A stretch of 64,000 nucleotides of DNA from Magnolia sinica. Lineage: Eukaryota; Streptophyta; Magnoliopsida; Magnoliales; Magnoliaceae. A program made the translations under genes and the position numbers. Position 1 is the first letter of the stretch. Every line of letters begins with the position of its first letter. The stretch lies in the NCBI RefSeq assembly GCF_029962835.1, contig NC_080577.1:26208501-26272500 (forward strand), read 5' to 3'. Positions 32,401 through 43,576 of the stretch are shown one piece after another. Below the pieces are notes generated by a model. That model saw nothing but the letters and a program-made list of their open reading frames with translations, was not told the origin of the DNA and ran no database searches.

Positions 32401-35400
32401 TTAGGTTTAAGAAATTGGGTTCAGGTTCGGGATTGGGTTTAGGTTTAGGTTTTCAAGTTTAGGTTTAGGTTTAGGTTAGGGAGTTAAGATTAGGATTAGG
32501 TGTAGGTTTAGGTTTAGGAAATTGAGTTTAGGTTATAGGTTTAGAGAGAGGTTAGGTTTAGGTAATAGGTTTTGGGATTTGAAAATAGTTTTAGGTTATA
32601 AGTATAGGTTTAGGTTAGGTTATAGGTTAAGGTTTAGGGATTTGAGTTTAGGTTATAGGATTAAGTTACGGTTTAGGTTTAGGTTATAGGTTTTGGGATT
32701 TGAGAATGGGTTCAGGTTTAGGTTATAGGTTTTGGTTTAGGTTATAGGTTTTTGAATTTGAGAATGGGTTCGAGTTTAGGTTATAGGTTATGGTTTTGGT
32801 TTAGGTTATAGGTTTTGATTTAGGTTATAGGTTATAGGTTTATGTTAAGGTTTAGGTTTAGGTTAAAGGTTTTGGGATTTGAAAATGAGTTCACGTTTAG
32901 GTTATAGGTTTTGGTTTTGGTTTAGGTTATAGGTTTTGGGATTTGAGAATGGGTTCGGGCTTAGGTTATAGGTTTTGGTTTTGGTTTAGGTTATAGGTTT
33001 TGATTTAGGTTATAGGTTATAGGTTTAGGTTAAGGTTTAGGTTTAGGTTATAGGTTTAGGGATTTGAGAATGGGTTCGGGTTTAGGTTATATGTTTTGGT
33101 TATAGGTTATAGGTTTATGTTAAGGTTTAGGCTATAGGTTATAGGTTTAAGTTATAGGTTTTTGTATTTACGAATGGGTTATGGTTTAGGTTTAAGAAAT
33201 TGGGTTCAGGTTCGGGATTGGGTTTAGGTTTAGGTTTTCAAGTTTAGGTTTAGGTTTAGGTTAAGGAGTTGAGATTAGGATTAGGCGTAGGTTTAGGTTT
33301 AGGGAATTGAGTTTAGGTTATAGGTTTAGGGAGAGGTTAGGTTTAGGTAATAGGTTTTGGGATTTGAGAATAGTTTTAGGTTATAAGTATAGGTTTAGGT
33401 TAGGTTATAGGTTAAGGTTTAGGGATTTGAGTTTAGGTTATAGGATTAGGTTACGGTTTAAGTTTAAGTTATAGGTTTTGGGATTTAAGAATGGGTTCGG
33501 ATTTAGGTTATAGGTTTTGGTTTTGGTTTTGGTTTTGATTATAGGTTTTGGTTTAAGTTATAGGTTTTTGAATTTGAGAATGGGTTCGAGTTTAGGTTAT
33601 AGGTTATGGTTTTAGTTTAGGTTATAGGTTTTGATTTAGGTTACAGGTTATAGGTTTATGTTAAGGTTTAGATTTAGGTTAAAGGTTTTGGGATTTGAGA
33701 ATGAGTTCACGTTTACGTTATAGGTTTTAGTTTTGGTTTAGGTTATAGGTTTTGGTTTTGGTTATAGGTTTTAGGATTTGGGAATGGGTTCGGGCTTAGG
33801 TTATAGGTTTTGGTTTTGGTTTAGGTTATAGGTTTTGGGATTTGAGAATGGGTTCGGGTTTAGGTTATAAGTTTTAGTTTTGGTTTTGGTTTACATTATA
33901 TGTTTTTGGATTTGAGGATGGGTTATGGTTTAGGTTTAGGAAATCGGGTTCAGGTTCGGGATTGGGTTTAAGTTTGGGTTTTCAAGTTTAGGTTTAGGTT
34001 TAGGTTAGGGAGTTGAGATTAGGATTAGGTGTAGGTTTAGGTTTAGGGAATTGAGTTTAGGTTATAGGTTTAGGGAGAGGTTAGGTTTAGGTAATAGGTT
34101 TTGGGATTTGAGAATAGTTTTAGGTTATAAGTATAGGTTTAGGTTAGGTTATAGGTTAAGGTTTAGGGATTTGAGTTTAGGTTATAGGATTAGGTTATGG
34201 TTTAGGTTTAGGTTATAGGTTTTGCGATTTGAGAATGGCTTCGGGTTTAGGTTATAGGTTTTGGTTTTGGTTTTAGTTTTAGTTATAGGTTTTGGTTTAG
34301 GTTATAGGTTTTTTAATTTGATAATGGGTTCGAGTTTAGGTTATAGGTTATGGTTTTAGTTTAGGTTATAGGTTTTGATTTAGGTTACAGGTTATAGGTT
34401 TATGTTAAGGTTTAGATTTAGGTTAAAGGTTTTGGGATTTGAGAATGAGTTCACGTTTACGTTATAGGTTTTAGTTTTGGTTTAGGTTATAGGTTTTGGT
34501 TTTGGTTATAGGTTTTAGGATTTGGGAATGGGTTCGGGCTTAGGTTATAGGTTTTGGTTTTGGTTTAGGTTATAGGTTTTGGGATTTGAGAATGGGTTCG
34601 GGTTTAGGTTATAAGTTTTGGTTTTGGTTTTGGTTTACGTTATATGTTTTTGGATTTGAGGATGGGTTATGGTTTAGGTTTAGGAAATCGGGTTCAGGTT
34701 CAGGATTGGGTTTAAGTTTGGGTTTTCAAGTTTAGGTTTAGGTTTAGGTTAGGGAGTTGAGATTAGGGTTAGGTGTAGGTTTTGCTTTAGGGAATTGAGT
34801 TTAGGTTATAGGTTTAGGGAAATGTTAGGTTTAGGTAATAGATTTTGGGATTTGGGAATAGTTTTAGGTTATAAGTATAGGTTTATGTTAGGTTATAGGT
34901 TAAGGTTTAGGGATTTGAGTTTAGGCTATAGGTTTAGGATTAGGTCTAGGTTTAGGTTTAGGGAATTAAGTTTAGGTTATAGGTTTAGGGAAAGGTTAGG
35001 TTTAGGTTATAGGTTTTGGGATTTGAGAATAGTTTTAGGTTTGGGTTTTATGTTTAGGTTTAGGTTTAGGTTTGGGTTTTGGGATTTGAGAATGGGTTCG
35101 GGTTTAGGTCATAGGTTTTGGTTTAGGTTATATGTTTAGGTTTAGGTTATAGGTTTTGGGATTTAAGAATGGGTTCGGACTTAGGTTATAGGTTTTGGTT
35201 TTCATTTAGGTAATAAGTTTTGGGATTTGAGAATGGGTTCGGGTTTAGGTTATAGGTTTTGCTTATATGTTAAGGTTTAGGTTTAGGTTATAGGTTTAGG
35301 GATTTGAGAATGGGTTTGGGTTTAGGTTATGTGTTTTGGTTATAGGTTATAGGTTTATGTTAAGGTTTAGGTTATAGGTTATAGGTTTAGGTTATAGGTT

Positions 35401-38400
35401 TTGATTTAGGTTTAGGTTAAGGTTTAGATTTAGGAAATCGGATTTGGGTTCGGGATTGGGTTTAGGTTTAGGTTTTCAAGTTTAGGTTTAGGTTTAGGTT
35501 AGGGAGTTGAGATTAGGATTAGGTGTAGGTTTAGGTTTAGGGAATTGAGTTTAGGTTATAGGTTTAGGGAGAGGTTAGGTTTAGGTAATAGGTTTTGGGA
35601 TTTGAGAATAGTTTTAGGTTATAAGTATAGGTTTAGGTTAGGTTATAGGTTAAGGTTTAGGAATTTGAGTTTAGGTTATAGGATTAGGTTACGGTTTAGG
35701 TTTAGGTTATAGGTTTTGGGATTTGAGAATGGGTTCGGGTTTAGGTTATAGGTTTTGGTTTTGGTTTTGGTTTTGGTTATAGGTTTTGGTTTAGGTTATA
35801 GGTTTTTGAATTTGAGAATAGGTTCGAGTTTAGGTTATAGGTTATGGTTTTGGTTTAGGTTATAGGTTTTGATTTAGGTTATAGGTTATAGGTTTATGTT
35901 AAGGTTTAGATTTAGGTTAAAAGTTTTGGGATTTGAGAATGAGTTCACGTTTAGGTTATAAGTTTTGGTTTTGGTTTAGGTTATAGGTTTTGGTTTTGGT
36001 TATAGGTTTTGGTTTTGGTTATAGGTTTTGGGATTTGAGAATGGGTTCGAGCTTAGGTTATAGGTTTTGGTTTTGGTTTTGGTTATAGGTTTTGATTTAG
36101 GTTATAGGTTATAGGTTTAGGTTAAGGTTTAGGTTTAGGTTATAGGTTTTGGGATTTGAGAATGGGTTCGGGTTTAGGTTTTATGTTTTGGTTTTGGTTT
36201 AGGTTATAGGTTTTAAGATTTGAGAATAGGTTCGGGTTTAGGTTATAAGTTTTGATTTTGGTTTAGGTTTAGGTTATATGTTTTTGGATTTAAGGATGGG
36301 TTATGGTTTAGGTTTAGGAATTCGGGTTCAGGTTCGGGATTGGGTTTAAGTTTGGGTTTTCAAGTTTAGGTTTAGGTTTAGGTTAGGAAGTCAAGATTAG
36401 GATTAGGTGTAGGTTTTACTTTAGGGAATTGAGTTTAGGTTATAAGTTTAGGGAAAGGTTAGGTTTAGGTAATAGGTTTTGGGATTTGGGAATAGTTTTA
36501 GGTTATAAGAATAGGTTTATGTTAGGTTATAGGTTAAGGTTTAGGGATTTGAGTTTAGGCTATAGGTTTAGGATTAGGTCTAGGTTTAGGTTTAGGGAAT
36601 TGAGTTTAGGTTATAGGTTTAGGGAAAGGTTAGGTTTAGGTTATAGGTTTTGGGATTTGAGAATAGTTTTAGGTTTGGGTTTTATGTTTAGGTTTAAGTT
36701 TAAGTTTGGGTTTTGAGATTTGAGAATGGGTTCGGGTTTAGGTTATAGGTTTTGGTTTAGGTTATATATTTAGGTTTAGGTTATAGGTTTTGGGATTTGA
36801 GAATGGGTTCGGGCTTAAGCTATAGGTTTTGGTTTTGGTTTAGGTAATAGGTTTTGGGATTTGAGAATGGGTTCGGATTTAGGTTATAGGTTTTGCTTAT
36901 AGGTTAAGGTTTATGTTTAGGTTTAGGTTTAGGTTATAGGTTTAGGGATTTGAGAATGGATTCGGGTTTAGGTTATATGTTTTGATTATAGGTTATATGT
37001 TTTGGTTATAGGTTATAGGTTTATGTTAAGGTTTAGGTTATAGGTTATAGGTTTAGGTTATAGGTTTTGGTTTAGGTTTAGGTTAAGGTTTGGGTTATAG
37101 GTTATAGCTTTTGGGAACTTGATTACAAGTTAAGGTTTAGGTTTAGGAAATCGGGTTCGGGTTCGGGATCGGGTTTAGGTTTGGGTTTTCAAGTTTAGGT
37201 TTAGGTTAGGGAGTTGAGATTAGGATTAGGTGTAGGTTTGGGTTTAAGGATTTGAGAATACATTTAGGTTTTAAGTTTAGGTTTAAGTTAAAGGTTTTAG
37301 GAAAGGTTATAAGTTTAGGTTAGGTTTATGTTTAGGTTTAGGTTTAGGTTATAGGTTATAGCTTTAGGGAATTGAGAATGGATTATGGTTTAGGGAAAGG
37401 TTAGGTTTAGGTAATAGGTTTTGAGATTTGGGAATAGTTTTAGGTTATAAGTATAAGTTTAGGTTAGGTTATAGGTTAAGGTTTAGGGATTTGAGTTTAG
37501 GCTATAGGTTTAGGTTTAGGTCTAGATTGAGGTTTAGGGAATTGAGTTTAGGTTATAGGTTTAGGTTTAGGTTTAGGTTTAGGTTTCGGTTTCGGTTTTA
37601 GGATTTGAGAATGGCTTCGGGTTTAGGCTATAGGTTTTGGCTTTGGTTTAGGTTATAGGTTTGGTTTAGGTTATAGGTTTTAGGTTTAGGTTTACGTTTA
37701 GGTTATAGGATTTGAGAATGGGTTCGGGTTTAGGATATAGGTTTTAGTTTTTGTTTAGGTTATATGTTTTGATTTAGGTTATAGGTTATAGGTTTAGGTT
37801 TTAGGTTTTGGTTGTGGTTTTGATTTAGGTTATAGGTTATAGGTTTAGGTTAAGGTTTTAGGGAAAGGTAATAAGTTTTGATTTAAATTATATGTTATAG
37901 GTTTAGGTTTTAGGTTTAGGTTTAGGGAATTGATTTATGTTATAGGTTATAGGTTTAGGTTTAGGTTTAGGTTTAGGTTTAGGTTATAAGTTTTGGGATT
38001 TGAGAATGGGTTTGGGTTTATGTTATAGGTTTTGGTTTAGGTTATATGTTTAGGTTTAGGTTATAGGTTTTGGGATTTGAGAATGGGTTTGGGCTTAGGT
38101 TATAGGTTTTGGTTTTGGTTTAGGTTATAGGTTTTGGGATTTAAGAATGGGTTCGGGTTTAGGTTATAAATTGTGGCTTTGGTTTAGATTTAGGTTATAG
38201 GTTTTTGGATTTGAGAATGGGTTATGGTTTAGGTTTAGGAAATCGGGTTCAGGTTCGGGATTGGGTTTAAGTTTGGGTTTTCAAGTTTAGGTTTAGGTTT
38301 AGGTTAGGGAGTTAAGATTAGGATTAGGTGTAGGTTTAGGTTTAGGGAATTGAGTTTAGGTTATAGGTTTAGGGAGAGGTTAGGTTTAGGTAATAGGTTT

Positions 38401-40476
38401 TGGGATTTGGGAATAGTTTTAGGTTATAAGTATAGGTTTAGGTTAGGTTATAGGTTAAGGTTTAGGGATTTGAGTTTAGGCTATAAGTTTAAGTTTAGGT
38501 CTAGGTTGAGGTTTAGGGAATTGAGTTTAGGTTATAGGTTTAGGTTTAGGTTTAGGTTTAGGTGTCGGTTTGGGTTTTGGGGATTTGAGAATGGGTTCGA
38601 GTTTAAGTTATAGGTTTTGGTTTTGGTTTAGGTTATAGGTTTTGGAATTTGATAATGGGTTCAGGTTTAGGTTATAGGTTTTGGATTTGAGAATGGGTTT
38701 AGGTAATAGGTTTTGGGATTTGGGAATAGTTTTAGGTTATAAGTATTGGTTTAGGTTAGGTTATAGGTTAAGGTTTAGGGATTTGAGTTTAGGCTATATG
38801 TTTAGGATTAGGTCTAGGTTTAGGTTTAGGGAATTGAGTTTAGGTTATAGGTTTAGGGAGAGGTTAGGTTTAGGTAATAGGTTTTGGGATTTGGGAATAA
38901 TTTTAGGTTATAAGTATAGGTTTAGGTTAGGTTATAGGTTAAGGTTTAGGAATTTGAGTTTAAGCTATAGGTTTAGGTTTAGGTCTAGGTTGAGGTTTAG
39001 GGAATTGTGTTTAGGTTATAGGTTTAGGTTTAGGTTTTGGTTACGGTTTTAGGATTTGAGAATGGGTTCGGGTTTAGGCTATAGGTTTTGGCTTTGGTTT
39101 GGGTTATAGGTTTGGTTTAGGTTTTAGGTTTTAGGTTTAAGTTTACATTTAGGTTATAGGATTTGAGAATGGGTTCGGGTTTAGGATATAGGTTTTGGTT
39201 TTGGTTTAGGTTATATGTTTTGATTTAGGTTATAGGTTATAGGTTTAGGTTTTAGGTTTTGGTTGTGGTTTTGATTTAGGTCATAGGTTATAGGTTTAGG
39301 TTAAGGTTTTAGGGAAAGGTAATAAGTTTTGATTTAGGTTATATGTTATAGGTCTAGGTTTTAGGTTTAGGTTTAGGGAATTGATTTATGTTATAGGTTA
39401 TAGGTTTGGGTTTAGGTTTAGGTTTAGGTTATAAGTTTTGGGATTTGAGAATGGGTTCGGGTTTAGGTTATAGGTTTTGGTTTAGGTTATATGTTTAGGT
39501 TTAGGTTATAGGTTTTGGGATTTGAGAATGGGTTCGGGCTTAGGTTATAGGTTTTGGTTTTGGTTTAGGTTATAGGTTTTGGGATTTGAGAATGGGTTCG
39601 GGTTTAGGTTATAAGTTGTAGTTTTGGTTTAGATTTAGGTTATAGGTTTTTGGATTTGAGAATGGGTTATAGTTTAGGTTTAGGAAATCGGGTTCAGGTT
39701 CGGGATTGGGTTTAAGTTTGGGTTTTCAAGTTTAGGTTTAGGTTTAGGTTAGGGAGTTAAGATTAGGATTAGGTGTAGGTTTAGGTTTAGGGAATTGAGT
39801 TTAGGTTATAGGTTTAGGGAAAGGTTCGGTTTAGGTTATAGGTTTAAGTTAAGGTTGAGGTTTAGGTTATAGGTTAAGGTTTTAGGTCATGGGTTTTGAT
39901 TTAGGTTATAGGTTATAGGTATAAGTTAAGGTTTAGGTTTAGGTTTAGGTTTAGGTTATAAGATATAGGTTTAGGGAATTGAGAATAGGTTAAGGTTTAG
40001 GTTTAGGAAATCGGGTTTGGGTTCGGGATCGGGTTTATGTTTGGGTTTTCAAGTTTAGGTATAAGTTTAGGTTAGGGAGTTAAGATTAGGATTAGGTGTA
40101 GGTTTAAGTTTAGGAATTTGAGAATACATTTAGGTTATAGGTTTAGGTTTATGTTTTAGATTTTAGGTTAAGGTTATATGTTTAGGTTAAGGTTTAGGTT
40201 TAAGTTAAGGTTGAGGTTTAGGTTATAGGTTAAGGTTTTAGGTCATAGGTTTTGGTTTAGGTTAAGGTTATAGGTATAGGTTAAGGTTTAGGTTTAGGTT
40301 TACATTTAGGCTATAAGATATAGGTTTAGGGAATTGAGAATAGGTTAAGGTTTAGGTTTAGGTCTTGGGTTTAGGTTTAGGTTTTAGGTTTTAAGTTAAG
40401 GTTTAGGTTTAGGTTAAGGTTGAGGTTTAGGTTATAGTTTAAGGTTTTAAGTCATAGGTTTTGGTTTTGGTTAAGG
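29486..40476 (+). repeat. 11-kb telomere-like TTTAGG/TTATAGG array with higher-order repeats
   Basis: The plus strand is made almost wholly of short G-rich words: GGTTTA hexamers, GGTTATA heptamers, 'ggttttgg' and 'gggatttgagaatgggttcggg'. The G-rich strand is plus throughout; no inverted block was seen. True tandem TTTAGGG runs are rare, so it is telomere-like rather than telomeric. A marker 'ttttcaagtttaggttta' recurs with its C (of caag) at 29725, 30501, 31585, 32454, 33239, 33983, 34727, 35477, 36361, 37190, 38282, 39727 and 40050, giving higher-order units of about 744-1,090 bp, with one of 1,445 and a last partial of 323. Open frames within it (LGYRFRxRLGLG repeats) are by-products of the repeat. 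Confidence 0.9.
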
Positions 40477-40508
40477 GTATGGTCCCTGCAAAGCAAATAC
40501 AGATATAA

Positions 40509-40842
40509 ACACGGCCATCCGACACAAATGTCAGGCCCTTCCAATGCTGTCCATAAAAAATGGACAGCTTTATTATGGTCATAATAGTGGTTCCCTCTTT
40601 CCAGGGAACCCCACTCTTCCGAATAGCTCCGACGCACATCCGGGTTTGCTCCATTAATTTCGAACAAATAAATAAACACGGCCTGTCCAAATGGTCAGGC
40701 CCCTCCAATGTTGTCCATAGGAAATAGATAGCTTCATCATGGTCATAACAGCGGTTCCCACCTTCCAAGGACCCCCGCTCATCCGAATAGCTCCGACGCA
40801 CATCCGGGTCTGCTCCATTAATTTCGAGCAAATTTAATGGAG
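40509..40842. repeat. Two-copy 167-bp tandem duplication beside the array
   Basis: 'acacggcc...gtcaggccc' at 40509 recurs at 40676. Both copies hold 'gaatagctccgacgcacatc' and 'tgctccattaatttcga'. The duplication directly abuts the right end of the telomere-like array. Its minus-strand frame (40867-40439) is open across both copies but has no recognised domain. Confidence 0.85.
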
Positions 40843-41336
40843 CAAATACGTAACCACTTGGTCCCAAATACTTACTTTATAAAAGAAAATCTCTCATGTT
40901 TTCTCAAATTTTCCATTTCGATCTTTTTTAGCTCAAATCCATGTCAATGCATGAGAATCATACATAAACATGAATTTTAAGCAAAATACATGAGGGAAAT
41001 TACAACATAGATATCATGCACACGATATCACATAATGTATTGTTTAATGAACTATACATGTGCATTCTTGACAAGAGACGTACCAGATGCTTGAATCTGA
41101 AATATGCAGCTCCAACCCTCCCACATGCAACATCCACCTGAAAGAATGCGCATAATCGTCATGCTTGAGTAATCAATATAGGAATGTACAAGTAAAACTA
41201 TAAAACCAGAGATACTCACTGCATTTTCAAGATCTCCTCCATAGTTGACGATTCATTCTAAAGCCCTTCTCCCTCCTCCTTTACCCGGGCTTGGGACCGC
41301 AATGCAAGGAGTTGCATTGGCGGAGTTAAAAAAGAG
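40843..41336. other. CACTA internal non-coding segment
   Basis: About 490 bp between the duplication and a small hairpin. No frame or repeat of note; probably 3' flanking DNA of the transposase_24 gene. Confidence 0.4.
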
Positions 41337-41407
41337 CTTAGGCTCCATTTGGTTTTCAAAAAAAATGTTTTTATAAATACTAATGTGATGACCAAATGGA
41401 GCCTAAG
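41337..41407. repeat. 71-bp hairpin with perfect 17-bp arms
   Basis: CTTAGGCTCCATTTGGT at 41337-41353 is the exact reverse complement of 41391-41407. The arm resembles ends of short hAT-like elements ('ggctccatttgg'). No target duplication was seen. Confidence 0.75.
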
Positions 41408-41480
41408 ACTATAAATACGTTCAAATATAGAGTACAAAATTCATTCAATATTAAAAGAAATAAAAAAACAAGTGCCAAAT

Positions 41481-41573
41481 TAGTTCAAAATGCACACAAC
41501 AAGTTCAAAATTAGTTCAAAATGCACACAACAAGTTTAAAATTAGTTCAAAATGCACACAACACATGTTCAAT
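41481..41573. repeat. Three-copy 31-bp tandem repeat
   Basis: 'tagttcaaaatgcacacaac' recurs at 41481, 41512 and 41543, exactly 31 bp apart, immediately 3' of the transposase_24 gene. Confidence 0.9.
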
Positions 41574-41597
41574 TATACAGTACCAAATTTGTTCAAA

Positions 41598-43398
41598 TTA
41601 TTGAATTCTCAAAGCCTCTTTCCCCCATTGCACAAATGATCCTGGACCGGCCTCTCCAAGTGTAGATGCGAACCCATCTTCTTTCCACAAAGGAGCGTGA
41701 GGTTGTATAACCTCAGTCAGGACAACAACAAAAGCTCCATCCTCCAACGGCTTGCAATGGATAGTTGCATTTGGATTAACTTCGTGTACTTCACCACGTT
41801 TTCCAAAACCAAGCAAGTCGCATCTCTTATCGATATATATAATATCCAGCTACATTTACACATAAAATGGCATTGGTATTGTTAGCATTTATAATATAAT
41901 TGTAAGCTCATTATAGTAAAAAATTTATACTTGCATTGACGATGCCTAAGTAGATTTAGCGACTGTTGGTGATGAGAGATTTTGAGTATACTGTCTATCT
42001 TTCTGCATATCAACCAATATTTTCTTCATCTCAACTATATCATGGGTCATACTATCCAATTTTTTCTTCACCTGAGATAACTCTTGAGTTACGCTCTTTT
42101 TTTCTTTTGTCACATTCTCTACCTTTGAATGAGCAGGGGCTGACTTCTTCAGTCCGACCTTACTTATTGAGCAACCTAGACCCCACATTCGCCCTCTATT
42201 GTCAGACCCAACCAACTGTAAAATATTATAAATTAAGTTATTGGGATATTCATAATTACCATAAAACTCTACTAATTTTTAAATTTTATTAGTACCTCTA
42301 TAAGGGCATCATCCATGCCGGTCATCCTAGAAGCAGGATTGCTACTATATAGCTCATCTAGTTTTTCCTGTGAAAAAATACAAATGAATGCAATATAATT
42401 CAAAGTTATACTTAGGCTTTTCATAAGGGTACTAGTTAGTGGTACGAGGGATACACTTACAGCAAGGTCAGGATATTGGACAACTTTGTCCTTTCTTGTA
42501 TGGGCTCTTAAGAAGACTTCACATCTACCTATCTCGACATCAGAGGTAAGATTCTTCTCCATCGCCTTTGGCACATTATATATCATTCAAATACACATCA
42601 TTAATAGATTTAGATGAATGATAATTCAAATTTAAATTCAATTTTAAACTATAATATCTATTTTTAAATACATACCATCTTATGGCAAGTAACAGCCATG
42701 TTGTGCCTCCCAAGACACGCAGGTCCTTTTAGCTTGGCCCGATTGACTTTATTCCTTGCGCTTACCCTCTTAAATTTCTCGGTGGTACGTTGATCCACGA
42801 AGGCCTTCCAATCCTCCATAGGGATACCTGGGGGGCAGGACCATCTCTTACAGCAATAGGATCCTTATTTGTAATATATTTTGCAGTCAATCTTCTCTTG
42901 TAATTCCTCCACGCTTCATTGATGCGTTTTGTAACATAATCAAGACTTGCAGCCCAACTTTGACCCTCAAACTCATAAAACTGTGACAATCTTTCTGTGA
43001 CCATATGAATTTGTTCATGAGGCACTTGGCGAAAGTTCGGGTATATGATTGGGATATGAGAACGGGTGAGGACACCGACATGCGATGCAAAGTCTCTGTG
43101 ATCGGAATAGTCCTCATTCGGTTGCCCGAATTCATTCGTCTTTAGGACTTTTTTCCTATCAGGTGGCACAAGTAAAGAGACCCCCCTAGTAATGCCTCTT
43201 TTTTTAGATGAAGAAGAAGCTGACACAATTACATAAAAAGAATAACAGTTATATATACACATCATTGATTACTGTCAATATATAAGGAAAAGAAAATTTA
43301 CATATATAATTAAAGAGAAGTATCTTATTACCTTTGATATTGCTTGAATCTGTACTCCCAAGCACCTGCGCACCCAATACCTCTGGTTGTGAATCCAT
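41598..43398 (-). pseudogene. CACTA second transposase gene (transposase_24 / TNPA-like), split into exons
   Basis: A minus-strand multi-exon gene. Exon 1 starts at ATG 43398 (MDSQPEVLGAQ) and ends at a GT donor near 43331. Exon 2 starts after a CAG at 43219 (ASSSSKKRGITRG) and holds the plant transposase_24 region: GQSWAASLDYVTKRINEAWRNYKRRL. A frameshift near 42830 leads to WKAFVDQRTTEKF and NKVNRAKLKGPACLGRHNMAV. Later exons carry RAHTRKDKVVQYPD, EKLDELYSS, a coiled coil (KKSVTQELSQVKKKLDSM, 42215-41946), and LLGFGKRGEVHEVNPNATI to the stop at 41598. In En/Spm elements the partner protein binds subterminal repeats; that role here is inferred. The one frameshift may make it non-functional. 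Exon ends are approximate. Confidence 0.75.
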
Positions 43399-43576
43399 GT
43401 GCCTATTTCTTCCCTAATATGAAAAGATAAGAAAAAAAAAATTTAAAAGCTAATAGTTAAGAAATAATTTAGATCACAGATAAAGTACAAAAAATTCACT
43501 ATATTATCCAAACCTTATTTAGACTTCCTCCAATAAATATCATTCTGTTACATGCTTAGAAAATACAAACAAATTA

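Noticed and set aside
31815-39052. Long plus-strand frames encoding LGYRFRERLGLG-type repeat proteins in the telomere-like array
   Set aside because: They arise because the repeat words rarely form stops in that phase. There is no start context, domain or codon signature, and the same peptide recurs wherever the DNA unit recurs.
29486-40476. True telomere or chromosome end
   Set aside because: The array is degenerate, lacks long tandem TTTAGGG runs, is flanked on both sides by CACTA sequence, and sits in the middle of the window.
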